In this document: positions 1 through 10,658 of the stretch, piece after piece
Numbering within the stretch: the first letter of the stretch is position 1
Layout of the letters: each line of letters opens with the position of its first letter
NCBI GenBank assembly: GCA_003427395.1
Contig: BFEA01000541.1
Location: 461,356-486,051, forward strand
From: Chara braunii
Taxonomy: Eukaryota > Streptophyta > Charophyceae > Charales > Characeae
Direction of reading: 5' to 3'
Length of the DNA: 24,696 nt
Program-made: the position numbers and the translations under genes
The notes under the pieces: model-generated
The model's input: the letters and a program-made list of their open reading frames with translations, nothing else
What the model was told of the DNA's origin: nothing
The model's database searches: none

Positions 1-600
1 AATAAGTTTGGTTTAAAGGTTCAGCATACGACGAGAGGCGCGACTTCGTCTGTGGTTTAGGGTGACTGAGTGGCTGATTAGAGTAGAGAGTGTGTGGGCG
101 CACAAACTTAAGGCGCGCGTGATCTGTTTTTACCTTTGATGATCGTGAAAGTCGGCGTTGGTCATCAGCCAGATTTTTATTTTCGATTAAACTAGGATTG
201 AAAAGATTAAGGTCTCGTTGATCAATATGCTTGCCTATGATTTGTGCATACGTGTGGAGGACGGCATCAACAAAACAATGTGACTTTAAAAGCGTTCGGT
301 AGGCCTGTGCGTCACACCAATCGGTTTATTTAGGTATCTGTTAAAGCCAGACCCAGCCTTGGCCCCAGCACGATTGGTTACAATATCGGACTCCCAACCA
401 GAAGATTCAAGGGTCGAGGCGAGCGGCGATGGTGGAGTATTGGAACAGTGAGGAATAGCAAAGGGGTTGAGGGCCCGGCTGGGCTACCTCCCTCACGACG
501 TCGGAATGATACTAGTGCTCCCTTATTTTTGACCGCCACTCGACAAATAAAATTTTCCTAAATATTTGTGTTATTCATCATCGCTACTTTATTTTTACGT
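1..600 (+). mobile_element. tRNA-derived SINE-like repeat, left copy, cut by window edge
   Basis: Diverged copy of the repeat at 19753-20496. Shared blocks are AATAAGTTTGGTTTAAAGG at 1, GTGTGGGCGCACAAACTTAA with AAGGCGCGC near 90-120, and GTTGAGGGCCCGGCTGGGC near 468-487. The tRNA-like core reads GATTGGTTACAATATCGGA then CTCCCAACC (372-399; D loop and anticodon-loop-like, CCC in anticodon position) with a B box GGGTCGAGGC at 411-420. The end is AATAAAATTTTCC (about 546). Homology begins at base 1, so the true 5' end lies outside the window. Confidence 0.58.
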
Positions 601-1002
601 TGTAGCTTTTTGAGACGGGCCCGACGCCGGTTTTTAAGAGCCGTCATGGTAGTTGAGGACCGTGCGCTCGCTCCTCTTCTAGTTGACTTACTAGTTCTTC
701 GTACTCCCCACGTGTTCGGGATGCTGGCAAAATTCTTCAATCATGTCGTCAGTGAAAACGTGAACCTATGGGGTTCAGCGTGCATGCTGGCTGGTGGGTG
801 GTTGAGGCCACGAAACAAAAGAAAGTTGAGTGTCGGGGCTTTCCGAGGGAGCGTCGCCCGTCAGACTGCGGGTAGCAGCGAGGAGTTTGAATGTGGCCAT
901 GTCGATGGGGCACGGAAGGTGGCGGACTGTGCCTCGGCAGGATAGTTTGGGGCGCAATACGGCTGGTTGTAGGCTGTATGCTGACGGAACTTCTTTACCC
1001 CG
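601..1002. other. GC-rich stretch after the left SINE-like copy
   Basis: No gene. TTCGGGATG...CAAAATTC at about 713-738 faintly resembles the U6-derived modules that follow the right-hand copy. The match is too short to call by itself. Confidence 0.3.
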
Positions 1003-1020
1003 ATGCTCAAAGGTCTCCCC

Positions 1021-1251
1021 TTAAATATCTGCTACAATCACCAAGATCTGCAGCAGGCCCGGCGTTCCCAACTTCGTGGCCACGACCCGTGTGGAGGATT
1101 GTCCGTTAGAAATCTGAAAAGGGGGCTCCTCTATGTAAACCTTTGTTGCAGCGGCCGGAACCCTCTCCCACAGCAGCTTGTCGAAGTTCTCATTGGGATA
1201 TTTTGCGACTACCACCAAGATCTGCACCAGGCCCGGTTTTCCTAGGCCCAT
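1021..1251 (-). pseudogene. Possible gene fragment with an internal protein repeat
   Basis: A 76-codon frame in which GKPGLVQILVVVAKYP (N-terminal) and GTPGLLQILVIVADI (C-terminal) are clearly duplicated, about 57 residues apart, with VATK before the second. Duplication retained at the protein level, and a hydrophobic pattern typical of coding sequence, suggest a fragment of a tandem-repeat protein. Family not recognised. It could equally be a DNA-level tandem duplication (period about 171 bp) with a chance open frame. Confidence 0.3.
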
Positions 1252-1399
1252 ACTTAGGCAGACGGCGTAGGGGCTTGCCTGTTGGGGGCCCGAGGTGGCT
1301 GCGGACTTCCCTGCAACAAGGGGGGGTCAGAAGGGACTGTGCCGAAAGCCGCAGCAAAGCGGCTGTGATGGTCTTTCGTCGGGCTCAGGTATAGGGGCG

Positions 1400-2297
1400 G
1401 AGACTAATTCAATCGTCTAATCGGAGGTTCTCTTCGAAGCTCGGCACAGCACAACTCGTGTTGTCGGCCAGTGTCATCACACGGTTGTGAGACCGTGCGG
1501 TGTCGGAATGAGTTTCAGCAGCACCGGGGAAAGCGAGAGAAGGAGAGGATGAGGCCGACGGGATGGTGAAAATGGTGGAGTGAACCGTGATGCGAAACTG
1601 CGTTGGATGCATGCGGGGTATGGGCGAAGGAGTGGCTATGGCAGAGCAAAGAAGGGCAGTTCTCGCCTGATCCTTGATGGAATCGGGCAAACCGAAGGTC
1701 AAAACTGGGGTTTTCGAGGCAGGCGACTTCGGATCCGTTGTTAGTTTTAGTAATAGGTTAGTAGGTTGAGAGTAAGGAAAATTAGTGCGCGAAGTTGACG
1801 GGAGTTTATCTATGGCAGGCAGAGGAATATCGGTTTTCCACTCGATTCACCACAGAATCGAATGAAGTAAGATGATATTTCGGCGTTTCAAATCAAGGCG
1901 AATGCAATGGTAATCTTAATTTTAACGTTAGAATAGTAAGATAGTAACTGGAAAAGAGGGTGCGCGGGGGAGGCGCAAGGGTTCGGATATGGCACGAACA
2001 GCCTTGAGGGAATCGGATGAGGAAGGACAAAGTCAGGGTTCTCTACCGTAGCGAATCCGGTGGTGTAGTCGGATGTTGGAGTGTGTGAGCGCTTTCAATG
2101 GTACATGCAGGGCTGCGTGGTATGTGGTCAGGCACGAGTGAAAAGAGGGTGGAACTGGACATGTACCTTTCCATTTTCTAGGGGGAGATTCATTCCTCCT
2201 TTTTTGGTCCATATGGTTTCTATTTGTGGGTGCCTCCACCTCTTTGTTTGCCATTAATCCCTCCTTCCAGATCAAGTCTATACGGAGAAAGATTGCG
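1400..2297. other. Purine-rich non-coding stretch, related to the 21.3-22.5 kb region
   Basis: No gene. The block ATGGTGGAGTGAACC...GGATGCATGCGGGGTATGGG (about 1574-1624) resembles AATGGTGAAATGAACC...GGTGCATGTGGG at 21479-21522. The left and right repeats may therefore be related well beyond the tRNA-like part. Confidence 0.4.
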
Positions 2298-2403
2298 CAC
2301 GTTGCTTTGGTTACTCCTTCCTAGACGTGCTGGCCTCAATCTCCCTCTTTCTCCACGTTGCTTTGGTTACTCCTTCCTAGACGTGCTGGCCTCAATCTCC
2401 CTG
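2298..2403. repeat. 56-bp tandem duplication
   Basis: Two copies starting at 2298 and 2354, each CACGTTGCTTTGGTTACTCC onward, identical over about 50 bases. Recent by its identity. Confidence 0.95.
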
Positions 2404-2409
2404 TTCATT

Positions 2410-3790
2410 CTCGTTCGCACTATTGGCAACGCTGTTCGCCCCCCATTACGCTAAGTCGTTTATCATCACGATCGAAGTTGTGTGCCTCAAATCTGTAGCC
2501 GGTCAGCAGACTTCCAGAATCATTGCGACTTTGTAACAGGGTATGCGTCTGGTCCAAAAGCTGGTCAGATGCTTCTAGCCAGAGGAGCACAGAGCACTAA
2601 AGAGAAGGGAGGGAGACTTTGTCCGCTCGCTGTTGGCGAATACAGATAAAAGAAGGGGTGAGTCCCGAGGTTGTCCGGATGAGCTCCTTAGAGGTATCGG
2701 TAGAAATATAGCATTAGCGTCTGTGACTAGCGTCGAAGGGAATTAACGGGGAAGACAAGGGAATGCCCAAACGAAGAAAACAAATCAGTCAGGGGCAGGA
2801 TCAGGAGAGGTTGGAGAACTTACCTGAACACGGTGCTCTGTTCATTCCTCCTAACGGAAGTAGCATCTCTCTATACCTCTGTATACGAGGGTGCAAGGCA
2901 AGTGTATCCTCGTATGCTCTTACGAAGGATGCCAACTTGTTGTACACATTGGCAGAGCGCCCAACGTGTGCATAAGAGACTGTCAGACTGCAAGCGGGAG
3001 TACAAATTTTGAGGGTAGGAGCGAGCGAAAGACAGAAACTCACCCGCTAAACTCTCCGGTGCACGTGTGGTTGCACCAAATCAGATGAATTCTGGGCAGC
3101 AAAGATGCTTTGCTTCAAGCACCTGCAGATCAGAGCAGGTCGTGCGCCACCATTAGCAGGTCGTGTTGTACAGTACCAGACTTTGTTTGCCCGACGATAG
3201 GTCATGTTCTGGTTGCCGCTGGCGCTATATTTCGACTGCTGATTAATACCGAACGTCCGAGGCAGTGTTAAGCCACCGAGAAACTTGGCCGCTACAACAC
3301 CCTTTGTTGCGCTTTTGCTGTGTATTCTGCTGTTTGCTTCGGCTGCGTTCTTGCTACAGTTGGTTACGGTGATTACTGCGAGTGTGGCGCTTGCTGCCAT
3401 TCAAATGTGCACAACGACACAGTTCACTGTGTGCTGCTGTGGGTAAAAAATAAGAGCATGGATACATGATCTATTTGAACGAAGTACCGTTACAATTACT
3501 CACTAGTACAGGGCTGGTGGTACACGTGTTTCGTTAGAGTACAGGTATTCGAATGTAGTGTTTTAAATTGCATGGTGATAGTTTGATCGGAGTGCAAGGC
3601 GTTATCATGATCTGGAAGGAGTGATCGAGCTTGAATATTGGGGGGGTATCACTGCGACTTGGAGCTTGTCAGGGTACCGGTTATCAAAGTTTGACTAGCG
3701 GTTGTGCTTTGACGCACACAGCCAAAAGGCAAAGAGGCAAAGAAAAGAGGAAGGGAACAGCCAAATCATACGGAACAGGGGCCAACAAAA
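2410..3790. other. Stretch without a recognised gene
   Basis: An 8-bp inverted pair (ATACGAGG/CCTCGTAT) lies near 2883-2918. A minus-strand frame at 3400-3047 (117 codons) has no identifiable motif. Nothing else supported. Confidence 0.35.
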
Positions 3791-3795
3791 CAGAT

Positions 3796-4090
3796 CCCAG
3801 ATGACAAGTCCCACATGCAAGCACCGCCCCTGCTCACAGGCCAAACGACGGGACAAGACCAGCCAGGATGTCAAGCATTGTTGTCTGCAAAAAAAAAACA
3901 AAAAGAACCCGGAGGACGGGTATAAAAAACAATTCTGGATGATGATTCCCACATGCAAACACCGCCCCGCGTTCGAAAAGGCCGAACAACGGGAAACAAC
4001 CAACCAGGATGCCAAAACAATAAAAAAGCCCAGATGACACCGCTACCTGCGTAGACCGAATAACGGGACAAAACCAACCGGGATGCAGAC
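3796..4090. repeat. ~138-bp tandem repeat, two full and one shortened unit
   Basis: Units begin near 3796, 3934 and 4029. Shared sequence: CCCACATGCAARCACCGCCCC, then CCRAACRACGGGA, then CAACCAGGATG. The third unit lacks the CCCACATGC part. Divergence is moderate. An A-rich run separates units 1 and 2. Confidence 0.85.
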
Positions 4091-4930
4091 AAGATTACAA
4101 CAACAAACCACTGTCAACTTATGGGGGTCTTCAGCACGTTATCCCTTTCAAAAATTAGTGCATGAGCAAAACACCGGCGCGTGTTATTTCAGCATTTGCA
4201 AACGAAAAACAAAAAAAATCTGTATAATTTTGGGTATAACCAGTGTGACTTCGTGCACTTCTCTGAGGCACAAATGTCAGAGCCGCCACTCGTGTGTCAC
4301 ACACCTCGTGTGTCACACAACTTCGTGGACACAACTCGCACGGCACATGCACCGAAAGGCACAAATACATCTTACCAAACGCCACAGATATTTGGGGCTT
4401 CAGGTCTCCGTGTGAGTAATACCCTGATTCGTGCACGTTGCCAGTGGGGACATTTCTGGATGATATTGGAGAAAACTAGGGGTACCGTTTCAAATCTCAT
4501 TGGCTATAATGTCGAATTTTTTTAGGAAGTGCCTGCTTTTTCTCTGTACTGAACAAGTTGACAAAAGTGGACCAGAAGTTAATACCAGAAGACAAGAAAG
4601 AAAATACAAACATTGGTGAAGGAGAGCTCGAACTACGCTCATGAAATTTTGATAAACACTAGTTCCATGAATACCTCATTTAGGTAATCTCGAGATTGCC
4701 TCATTGATAGAATATTTAGAGTAAAATGATCTATCTGAGTTGGTGGTGGTTCACTCTGTGTCTATGGTGGTGCAGTAAGCACGCAGGGCTACGCTGTTGC
4801 GCTTAGCTCGGAAGGAAGATTTTGACGCGTCAGTGGGCGTTCATCCCTCAATCAGTGAGGAGTTTGCGCTTACGAGGGTGACAAAGCGCTCTGACGAAAA
4901 CCCGTACAAGCCAGCATGTGTATAGAACGG
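4091..4930. other. Stretch without a recognised gene
   Basis: Contains a short direct repeat, CTCGTGTGTCACACA twice near 4294-4318. Open frames are short and show no family resemblance. Confidence 0.35.
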
Positions 4931-5106
4931 AGCTGTAGCCACACATGGATCAGGCACAGTATCTAAGATTGAAGGTTACAGTTCGCAGTTCTGTTGCCAT
5001 AACGACGAGGCGATGAAAGGCTGCAGCCACAAATGGATCAGGCACAGTATCTAAGATTGAAGGTTACAGTTCACAGTTCTGTTGCCATAACGAAGAGGCG
5101 CTGAAA
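4931..5106. repeat. 88-bp tandem duplication
   Basis: Copies start near 4931 and 5019. Both contain GGATCAGGCACAGTATCTAA and GTTCTGTTGCCATAACGA, with about six differences. Confidence 0.95.
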
Positions 5107-5723
5107 GACGGCCAGCTTCCGGTTGTGAAGAGCAAGTCAAATCGCCATTCAACATCGCATAGCCGTGCCATGCATCTGAAAGCACCTGACAATTTCCAAT
5201 CGGACGCAAAAGCTGCCAAGCAACGTGCGCACCTCAAAAACATCCCTTTTTGTGTGTTTCTCCCTTACAGGTCAGCAGAACCACATAGACGGCGCAAGAA
5301 GTAATCAGACGGCACACCAAGTCTTTGACCCATGTAATAAGATGACACGGCTCCTTGATCAACACAATTACGACAGCATGATGGTCAGGTCTGGCTAGAG
5401 GGTATGAACCTCGCCATAGCCATGACCAGGTTCATGCCTTTCGAGCATGACTATAGCACATTGGAGCTGTCACTTAGCTTTGCCGAACTCGGCCCTTCTT
5501 TTTCAAAAAGGTCTCCGAGACGGTGAGTTTCCCACCTCTGGTTCCAGCAGACGTATCTTTTTGCAATACTGGCATCTTCAGCTGTTCGCAGTGACTTGCA
5601 AGGTTTTACCACTACAAAATGTAGCAGAGCCAGCCGGTCAAAAAATACAGCACAGTTGCCACTCCTAGCCAGGAACATTATGCCAAGCTGACAACATTCA
5701 CCCTGCCAATAGGCAATGTAGAG
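5107..5723. other. Stretch without a recognised gene
   Basis: No RNA, mobile or coding feature could be supported here. Confidence 0.35.
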
Positions 5724-5727
5724 TACT

Positions 5728-5758
<31 letters not shown>

Positions 5759-5829
5759 GGCGCTGCAACCAAGAGATGGCAATAACAGTTAGCATACTTC
5801 TTGTTGTTTGCTCCTGATTCGATTTAGGA

Positions 5830-5866
<37 letters not shown>

Positions 5867-5943
5867 AAAGGCGCTGCAAGCAAGAGATGGCTATATAGCA
5901 GTTGAGCATTCTTCTTGTTGTTTGCTACTGATTTGATTTAGGA
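5724..5943. repeat. 111-bp tandem duplication containing (TC)n(AC)n microsatellites
   Basis: Each copy opens with a (TC)n run followed by (AC)n, then AAAAGGCGCTGCAA, AAGAGATGGC and CTTCTTGTTGTTTGCT, ending GATTTAGGATCT. The microsatellite is longer in copy two, as expected from slippage. Confidence 0.93.
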
Positions 5944-6114
5944 TCTACTCGTGTAGGTGGTGGTGGTGCCAGTTCACAAAACACCCACACACGGACATTT
6001 TAGGATACAGTGAGCACGTAATAATGAGAGTAAACCTCACAATGCCGTCTCATCCCAGCAAATGATATCACCAATTGCTCAAGTTTTGCTGTTCAGACCT
6101 TCACCGCATCCAAG

Positions 6115-6236
6115 ATTCTACTCCACTCCACTAAAATTGAAGTATGTTCATTGCAACTCTTTTCAAGGTTGTTTCCCAGATTCTGCTCCACTCCACTAAA
6201 ATTGAAGTATGTTCATTGCAACTCTTCAAGGTTGTT
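6115..6236. repeat. 65-bp tandem duplication
   Basis: ATTCTRCTCCACTCCACTAA recurs at 6115 and 6180, followed in both by AAGTATGTTCATTGCAACTC and AAGGTTGTTT. The second copy is a few bases shorter. Confidence 0.95.
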
Positions 6237-7111
6237 TTTGCCCACGGGCAGCTCCTTCAAAATCATTCACGTTCATTCCGCGCCCATGTCCATCCAAGCC
6301 ATTCACTATTTGGTCAGTACCTCCTTAGCGCCTTCCCATGAACAATACGCACCATAATAATGATTTTATCAAAGCTATATTTCCGGTCTAGGGCAGCCAA
6401 TAAAAGGGGGCGTTCTGTTCCGGGAGAGCCGCCAAAGCAAATCAGCGTGTCGGACCTAACAGTCGGGAGGACTGCTGGCGCCAGGTGAATCCCACCCCGC
6501 AGTTATTCACATGGATTCAGAGCGGGATGTAGTGCTCACACGGCATATGTGCTACATTTATTCTGTCTGTCCAAGGGAATCCTGCACTTCCTCTTAAGCA
6601 GAGCCTCCTTCAATGCTCGCACGATGAAGATCTGAAGCAAGCCAGAAGATTACCAACCACACGAGGAAAGAAACCAAACGTAAAATGACCATAGTAGAAG
6701 GAGAAGAAAGGGCAGATCTGTCAAGAGCAGGAGGGTTTGGGGGGATGGGGTGTCCAGCGTACTACTCTCTAACGACTTCGAGCGCAACCCAGCTTGGACA
6801 AATGAAGAACCCAAGACTAGAACGTTGTGCTGTATAGCCGATGACATTATGTCCCTCCAAGGCTGCCGGTCTTCACCTCAAGTGTGTAACCTCCCTGCGC
6901 GTACTATGTATGATAGTATGAAAACCCATTGCGAGAGCAGGGGAATAGGGGAGTGCAGCAGGCTGTTCTCTATTTCCGCGGAGCGCCAACCAGTTTGGAC
7001 ATCAAAAGAATGCTTTTAAAAAAAACGCATCATCTTGGATCGAAGAAAGGGATGCATGCTGCCGATGAGATCACCGTGGAAAAACAACTCCGCCATTGCC
7101 AACATAACGAA
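6237..7111. other. Stretch without a recognised gene
   Basis: Frames of 60-90 codons on both strands have no recognisable motif. Confidence 0.35.
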
Positions 7112-7305
7112 AATGAGAACGAAGGAACGGAGGGTAGCGAAGGCAACTGATGGTGGAAATGGAGGGCAATGATAATGAGAACGAAGGAACGGAGGGTACC
7201 GAAGGCAACTGATGGTGGAAATGGGAACGAGAACAATGAAAACGAGAACGAAGGAACGGAGGAGGGTAGAAAATGCAACTGATGGTGGAAATGGGAACGA
7301 GAGAA
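7112..7305. repeat. 62-65-bp tandem repeat, three copies
   Basis: GAGAACGAAGGAACGGAGG recurs near 7115, 7177 and 7243, each followed by GCAACTGATGGTGGAAATGG. Purine-rich on the plus strand. Confidence 0.93.
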
Positions 7306-7910
7306 GCTAATGATCAAGTGATACGCTGGTGGTGAGAAAGAAGATACTGGCAATAAAGGAGGGTCCTCCGCTCAGATACGTTAATAAAAATAATCACCAG
7401 CATAATAACCACAATGTACGGCGAGTAAATCATTCGACGACCGTTGGTAAGCTAGACTGTTCACTGCACTTCTTCAGCCTGCAGTACACAACAACAAAGA
7501 TAAACCCTAGTTTATGTTCAGGAAGAGGATTCCTCAGGCAGAAGTTAAAAAGACAATGCCGAGGAACACAGTAGCAAAACGCACGATGAGAAGATAAGGA
7601 CGAGGGATACCATTCGTTAAGACAACAAAGAGAGGAAGTGAAAACCATTAGAAAACGGAGTGGCGAAAGAAGAACGAACACATGAAATGTGAAGTAGGAG
7701 AACATCAAACCACAGAAGAAACCAAGCGAGCAGAAAAATAGAGAGTCAGCGGCAAAGAACACCCACCAACTTCTAGAAGGCCTTCGAAGAGGGATCACCG
7801 ACGGAGAACACATACCAAGTCACAAGAACTTAATAGGACTTAACGAGATTCTGACATAATTCATCGTCCAGTCCCCGCTCCATAGCCAATTCACAACACC
7901 ACGGCTGAAG
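7306..7910. other. Stretch without a recognised gene
   Basis: A 127-codon hydrophobic minus-strand frame (7813-7430) reflects purine-rich plus-strand composition rather than a recognisable membrane protein. Confidence 0.35.
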
Positions 7911-7981
7911 GAGAATAGAATTACGAGGGAATAAAAGTACACCGAATGAGAATAGAATTACGAGGGAATAAAAGTATACCG
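7911..7981. repeat. 37-bp tandem duplication
   Basis: GAGAATAGAATTACGAGGGA starts at 7911 and again at 7948, continuing ATAAAAGTAYACCG in both. Confidence 0.95.
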
Positions 7982-8531
7982 CCGATTACAACAAGTCACA
8001 TACGTGGAAGACAAGAAAAATACTTACTAGGCCAGGCACTTGTCACACCACCCACCAACTGTCACAAGATGGTTCAGTCCAACCACAAAAAGCTCAATGC
8101 CAACGCAATACCCTCGTCATCCGTATCGGATTCGACTTTCAAAACCCTCGTACAATCTCCCACTTCTGTGTCCTTCTACGCCCGACACGCCTTCTTTACC
8201 GTCCGGTCACTATGTCAATTCAAAGCTACCTCTGCTTCCTCCGCCAGCTCCGTCATTCACGAGCCTTCCAACACCGTCCCTGCTAACTGGCTTGTGTTGT
8301 CTCTAGCACACCCCCCCGACAGGACATACTTCTTCATTCGCTCCTTCCTGCCACGTATTATCTCAAGAGCGCGCCGACATTCCGCATGCCTTCCCTTCAT
8401 ACTCAACCGCCTCTTTTCCTCGTTCATCGTATTCATAATATTCTCATACAAGTAACCTCATACCACAACCACAACATAAAACTCCACCGCAACGAACGGA
8501 TCAATCGGCATACGAGCGATAATAGAAAACC
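7982..8531. other. Stretch upstream of the satellite, no gene supported
   Basis: A 169-codon plus-strand frame (7946-8455) begins inside the 37-bp duplication. It is Ser/Pro-rich with a hydrophobic Phe/Ile-rich end and no family resemblance. The plus strand is C-rich and G-poor, which lengthens frames by chance. I do not call it a gene. Confidence 0.35.
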
Positions 8532-9134
8532 GACACCAAGGCCCAGAAATTTAGCTACAATCGAACAGTCGAAAAACAAGAGCACATGAATACCCTCCCA
8601 TCTTCATTGCATAACGTCTGATTAGCACACAAATCCCCTCCCATCTTCATTGCATAGCGTCAGATTAGCAGAACATGAATCCCCTCCCATCTTCAAGCTG
8701 CTTACCTCACTCGAAATACACACGAAACCACCACGACACCAAGGCCCAGAAATTTAGCTACAATCGAACAGTCAAAACAAAAGCACATGAATACCCTCCC
8801 ATCTCCATTGCATAACGTCTGATTACCACACGAATCCCCTCCCATCTTCATTGCATAGCGTCAGATTAGCAGAACATGAATCCCCTCACGCTTCAAGCTG
8901 CTTACCTCACTCGAAATACACACGAAACCACCACGACACCAAGGCCCAGAGACTTAGCTACAATCGAACAGTCGAAAAACAAGAGCACATGAATACCCTC
9001 CCATCTTCAATGCATAACGTCTGATTAGCACACGAATCCCCTCCCATCTTCATTGCAAACCGTCAGAGCAGAACATGAATCCCCTCGCATCTTCACGCTG
9101 CTTACCTCACTCGAAATACACAAGAAACCACCAC
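8532..9134. repeat. Satellite of three ~200-bp tandem units downstream of H3
   Basis: Three head-to-tail units start at 8532, 8736 and 8935 (204, 199 and ~200 bp), each opening with GACACCAAGGCCCAGA and ending near CGAAACCACCACG. Units differ by scattered substitutions and small indels. Each contains an inner ~42-bp subrepeat, three times per unit, built on CCCTCCCATCTTCATTGCAT followed by a CGTCTGATTAG- or CGTCAGATTAG-type end. It is therefore a small higher-order repeat. The array ends about 145 bp from the H3 stop codon. No coding potential. Confidence 0.93.
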
Positions 9135-9279
9135 GCATACCTGAGGCTGTACAAAGGGACGTCATGGTACGAGCACACTTGGAGAGAAGACAGATGTCTA
9201 AACAACATTGGTGGTGTATAAATACACCATTGAAAAGAGCCAACACACTCAAGCTGGCCAAATCTCAAGTGAGAGCATC
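9135..9279. other. Spacer between satellite and H3 stop
   Basis: Unique sequence holding the candidate H3 3'-end hairpins described separately. No other feature seen. Confidence 0.5.
9212..9241 (-). promoter_or_regulatory. Candidate 3'-end structures of H3 mRNA
   Basis: Two signals lie 39-68 nt after the H3 stop. First, on the minus strand, GGCTCTTTTCA (9231-9241) equals the 5' arm and loop of the animal/algal histone 3' stem-loop, but the matching 3' arm is missing (ATGGTG instead of GAGCC). Second, immediately after it, TGGTGTATTTATACACCA (9212-9229) forms a perfect 7-8 bp hairpin. No AATAAA is seen downstream. Either the histone stem-loop has been rearranged or the second hairpin is the working 3' element. 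The second also contains TATAAATA on the plus strand and could be an unrelated TATA-like palindrome. Confidence 0.35.
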
Positions 9280-9696
<417 letters not shown>

Positions 9697-9840
9697 CTAT
9701 GGGGCAGGCAGGTGACGAGGAGAGAAAACTGCCAAGGAAGGAAAAACCGAAGACGAAAGACGATCTTAGCACAAGCGTTATCCCGCAAGCAAGCTTCCAA
9801 TAGACAAATCACAGACTACTACACAGCCCACGGGCGGCTG

Positions 9841-9848
9841 TTATATAT
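9841..9848 (-). promoter_or_regulatory. TATA box of the histone H3 gene
   Basis: On the minus strand the sequence reads CGATATATAACAG, a good TATA element about 150 bp upstream of the H3 ATG. This predicts transcription starting near 9810-9820 and a 5' leader of about 120-130 nt. An ATTGG (inverted CCAAT) lies downstream of the TATA, near 9795-9799, so is probably not a CCAAT box. Further upstream, near 9924-9934, the minus strand has AAATTTCGCC, which resembles an E2F half-site; this is a weak suggestion only. Confidence 0.6.
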
Positions 9849-9849
9849 C

Positions 9850-10086
9850 GAGTGGTGAACCAAACCAACGTCTGCCCGCCGTCAGGCCGAGGATGGATTG
9901 AGCAGTTGGCGGGAGCGGCGGGAGGCGAAATTTTCACAAATCGTTCAAATGTTTCCACCCTCGGCCTGCTCCCGCGTGCGCGCGAGCGCGAGGGCAGGCG
10001 GACCGCAGGGCTTCAAGGACGTCCGCGCGATCCCGACAGGCGGCGAACAACAGACCTGTGAAGGGCGGCGGTGGCTTGCACGAAAC
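9850..10086. other. GC-rich region upstream of H3
   Basis: Likely contains the H3 promoter-proximal region. An imperfect GC-rich inverted repeat (GCCTGCTCCCGCG against CGCGAGGGCAGGC) spans about 9964-10004. No divergent histone gene, and no convincing ORF, is seen on the far side. Confidence 0.4.
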
Positions 10087-10187
10087 TGGGGCTAGGTCCC
10101 ACTTGCACAAATTAAGAGATACTGACCGTAGATATCAAGGATCAACGGCCGAAATCTCCTAATTTGCGCAAGTGGGACCTTGCCCCT
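10087..10187. mobile_element. Foldback MITE-like element, ~100 bp
   Basis: Two 33-34 nt arms in inverted orientation (10087-10120 and 10154-10187) match at all but about three positions. The left arm begins GGGCTAGGTCCCACTTGC and the right arm, reverse-complemented, begins GGGCAAGGTCCCACTTGC. About 33 nt of unique sequence separate them. The trinucleotide CTG occurs directly outside both ends (CTG-GGGC...GCCC-CTG) and may be a 3-bp target duplication. No transposase is present, so it would be non-autonomous. It could instead be a transcribed hairpin. Confidence 0.6.
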
Positions 10188-10560
10188 GGTCAGCATCCCG
10201 TCCCGGCAAAGTTCGCGACTAGTCCAAAAGTAACAGAAGGGGGCGTCCGTCAGCTTACCCCGTCTGAAACTAAGTACCTCACATTCCACCAGCACCTGCC
10301 CACAACCTCAGAACGGGAACAGAATCCGGCAATAGGGAAAAAAGAGAGTTTGCACTCAACGGGTGCGAAAATCAACATCATCGATCTGTCGCCCTCGCCC
10401 TTTGGCCAATAGTATCGCAAGTACCGGATTCGGGTTTCCGGACGAGTGGGAAGTGCCATCCACAACGCCAAGGGATACCTTTTCTTTTCTCAGGGCACGC
10501 TCACACTGGGTACCAAAACCGTAAAACCCCCAAAAAATGTGCACATGGCTGGTCACACGC

Positions 10561-10599
10561 AATGGGTTCGACCCCAAACAACCCATTCGCGAACCCATT
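10561..10599. repeat. 10-bp perfect inverted repeat
   Basis: AATGGGTTCG (10561-10570) and CGAACCCATT (10590-10599) pair perfectly across 19 nt. A second AACCCATT lies inside the loop (10580-10587), so alternative pairings exist. The left arm also contains GGTTCGACCCC, close to a pol III B box, but no A box is apparent. Confidence 0.6.
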
Positions 10600-10638
10600 T
10601 GCCAGCGGCCTGCCGGCCCACGGGTGGGGAGAATTTGG

Positions 10639-10658
10639 GGTAACCTCCGGAGGTTACC
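10639..10658. repeat. 20-bp perfect palindrome
   Basis: GGTAACCTCCGGAGGTTACC is self-complementary over all 20 bases and stops abruptly on both sides. It could be a binding site for a dimeric factor or an element end. No function can be assigned. Confidence 0.7.

Noticed and set aside
713-760. Third U6-derived copy near the left repeat
   Set aside because: TTCGGGATG and CAAAATTC align loosely to U6 but the ACAGAGA and AGC regions are not recognisable.
3047-3400. 117-codon minus-strand frame
   Set aside because: Composition is plausible for coding, but there is no recognisable motif, neighbour or repeat support.
7946-8455. 169-codon plus-strand open frame
   Set aside because: Starts within a 37-bp tandem duplication, has low-complexity composition and no family resemblance.
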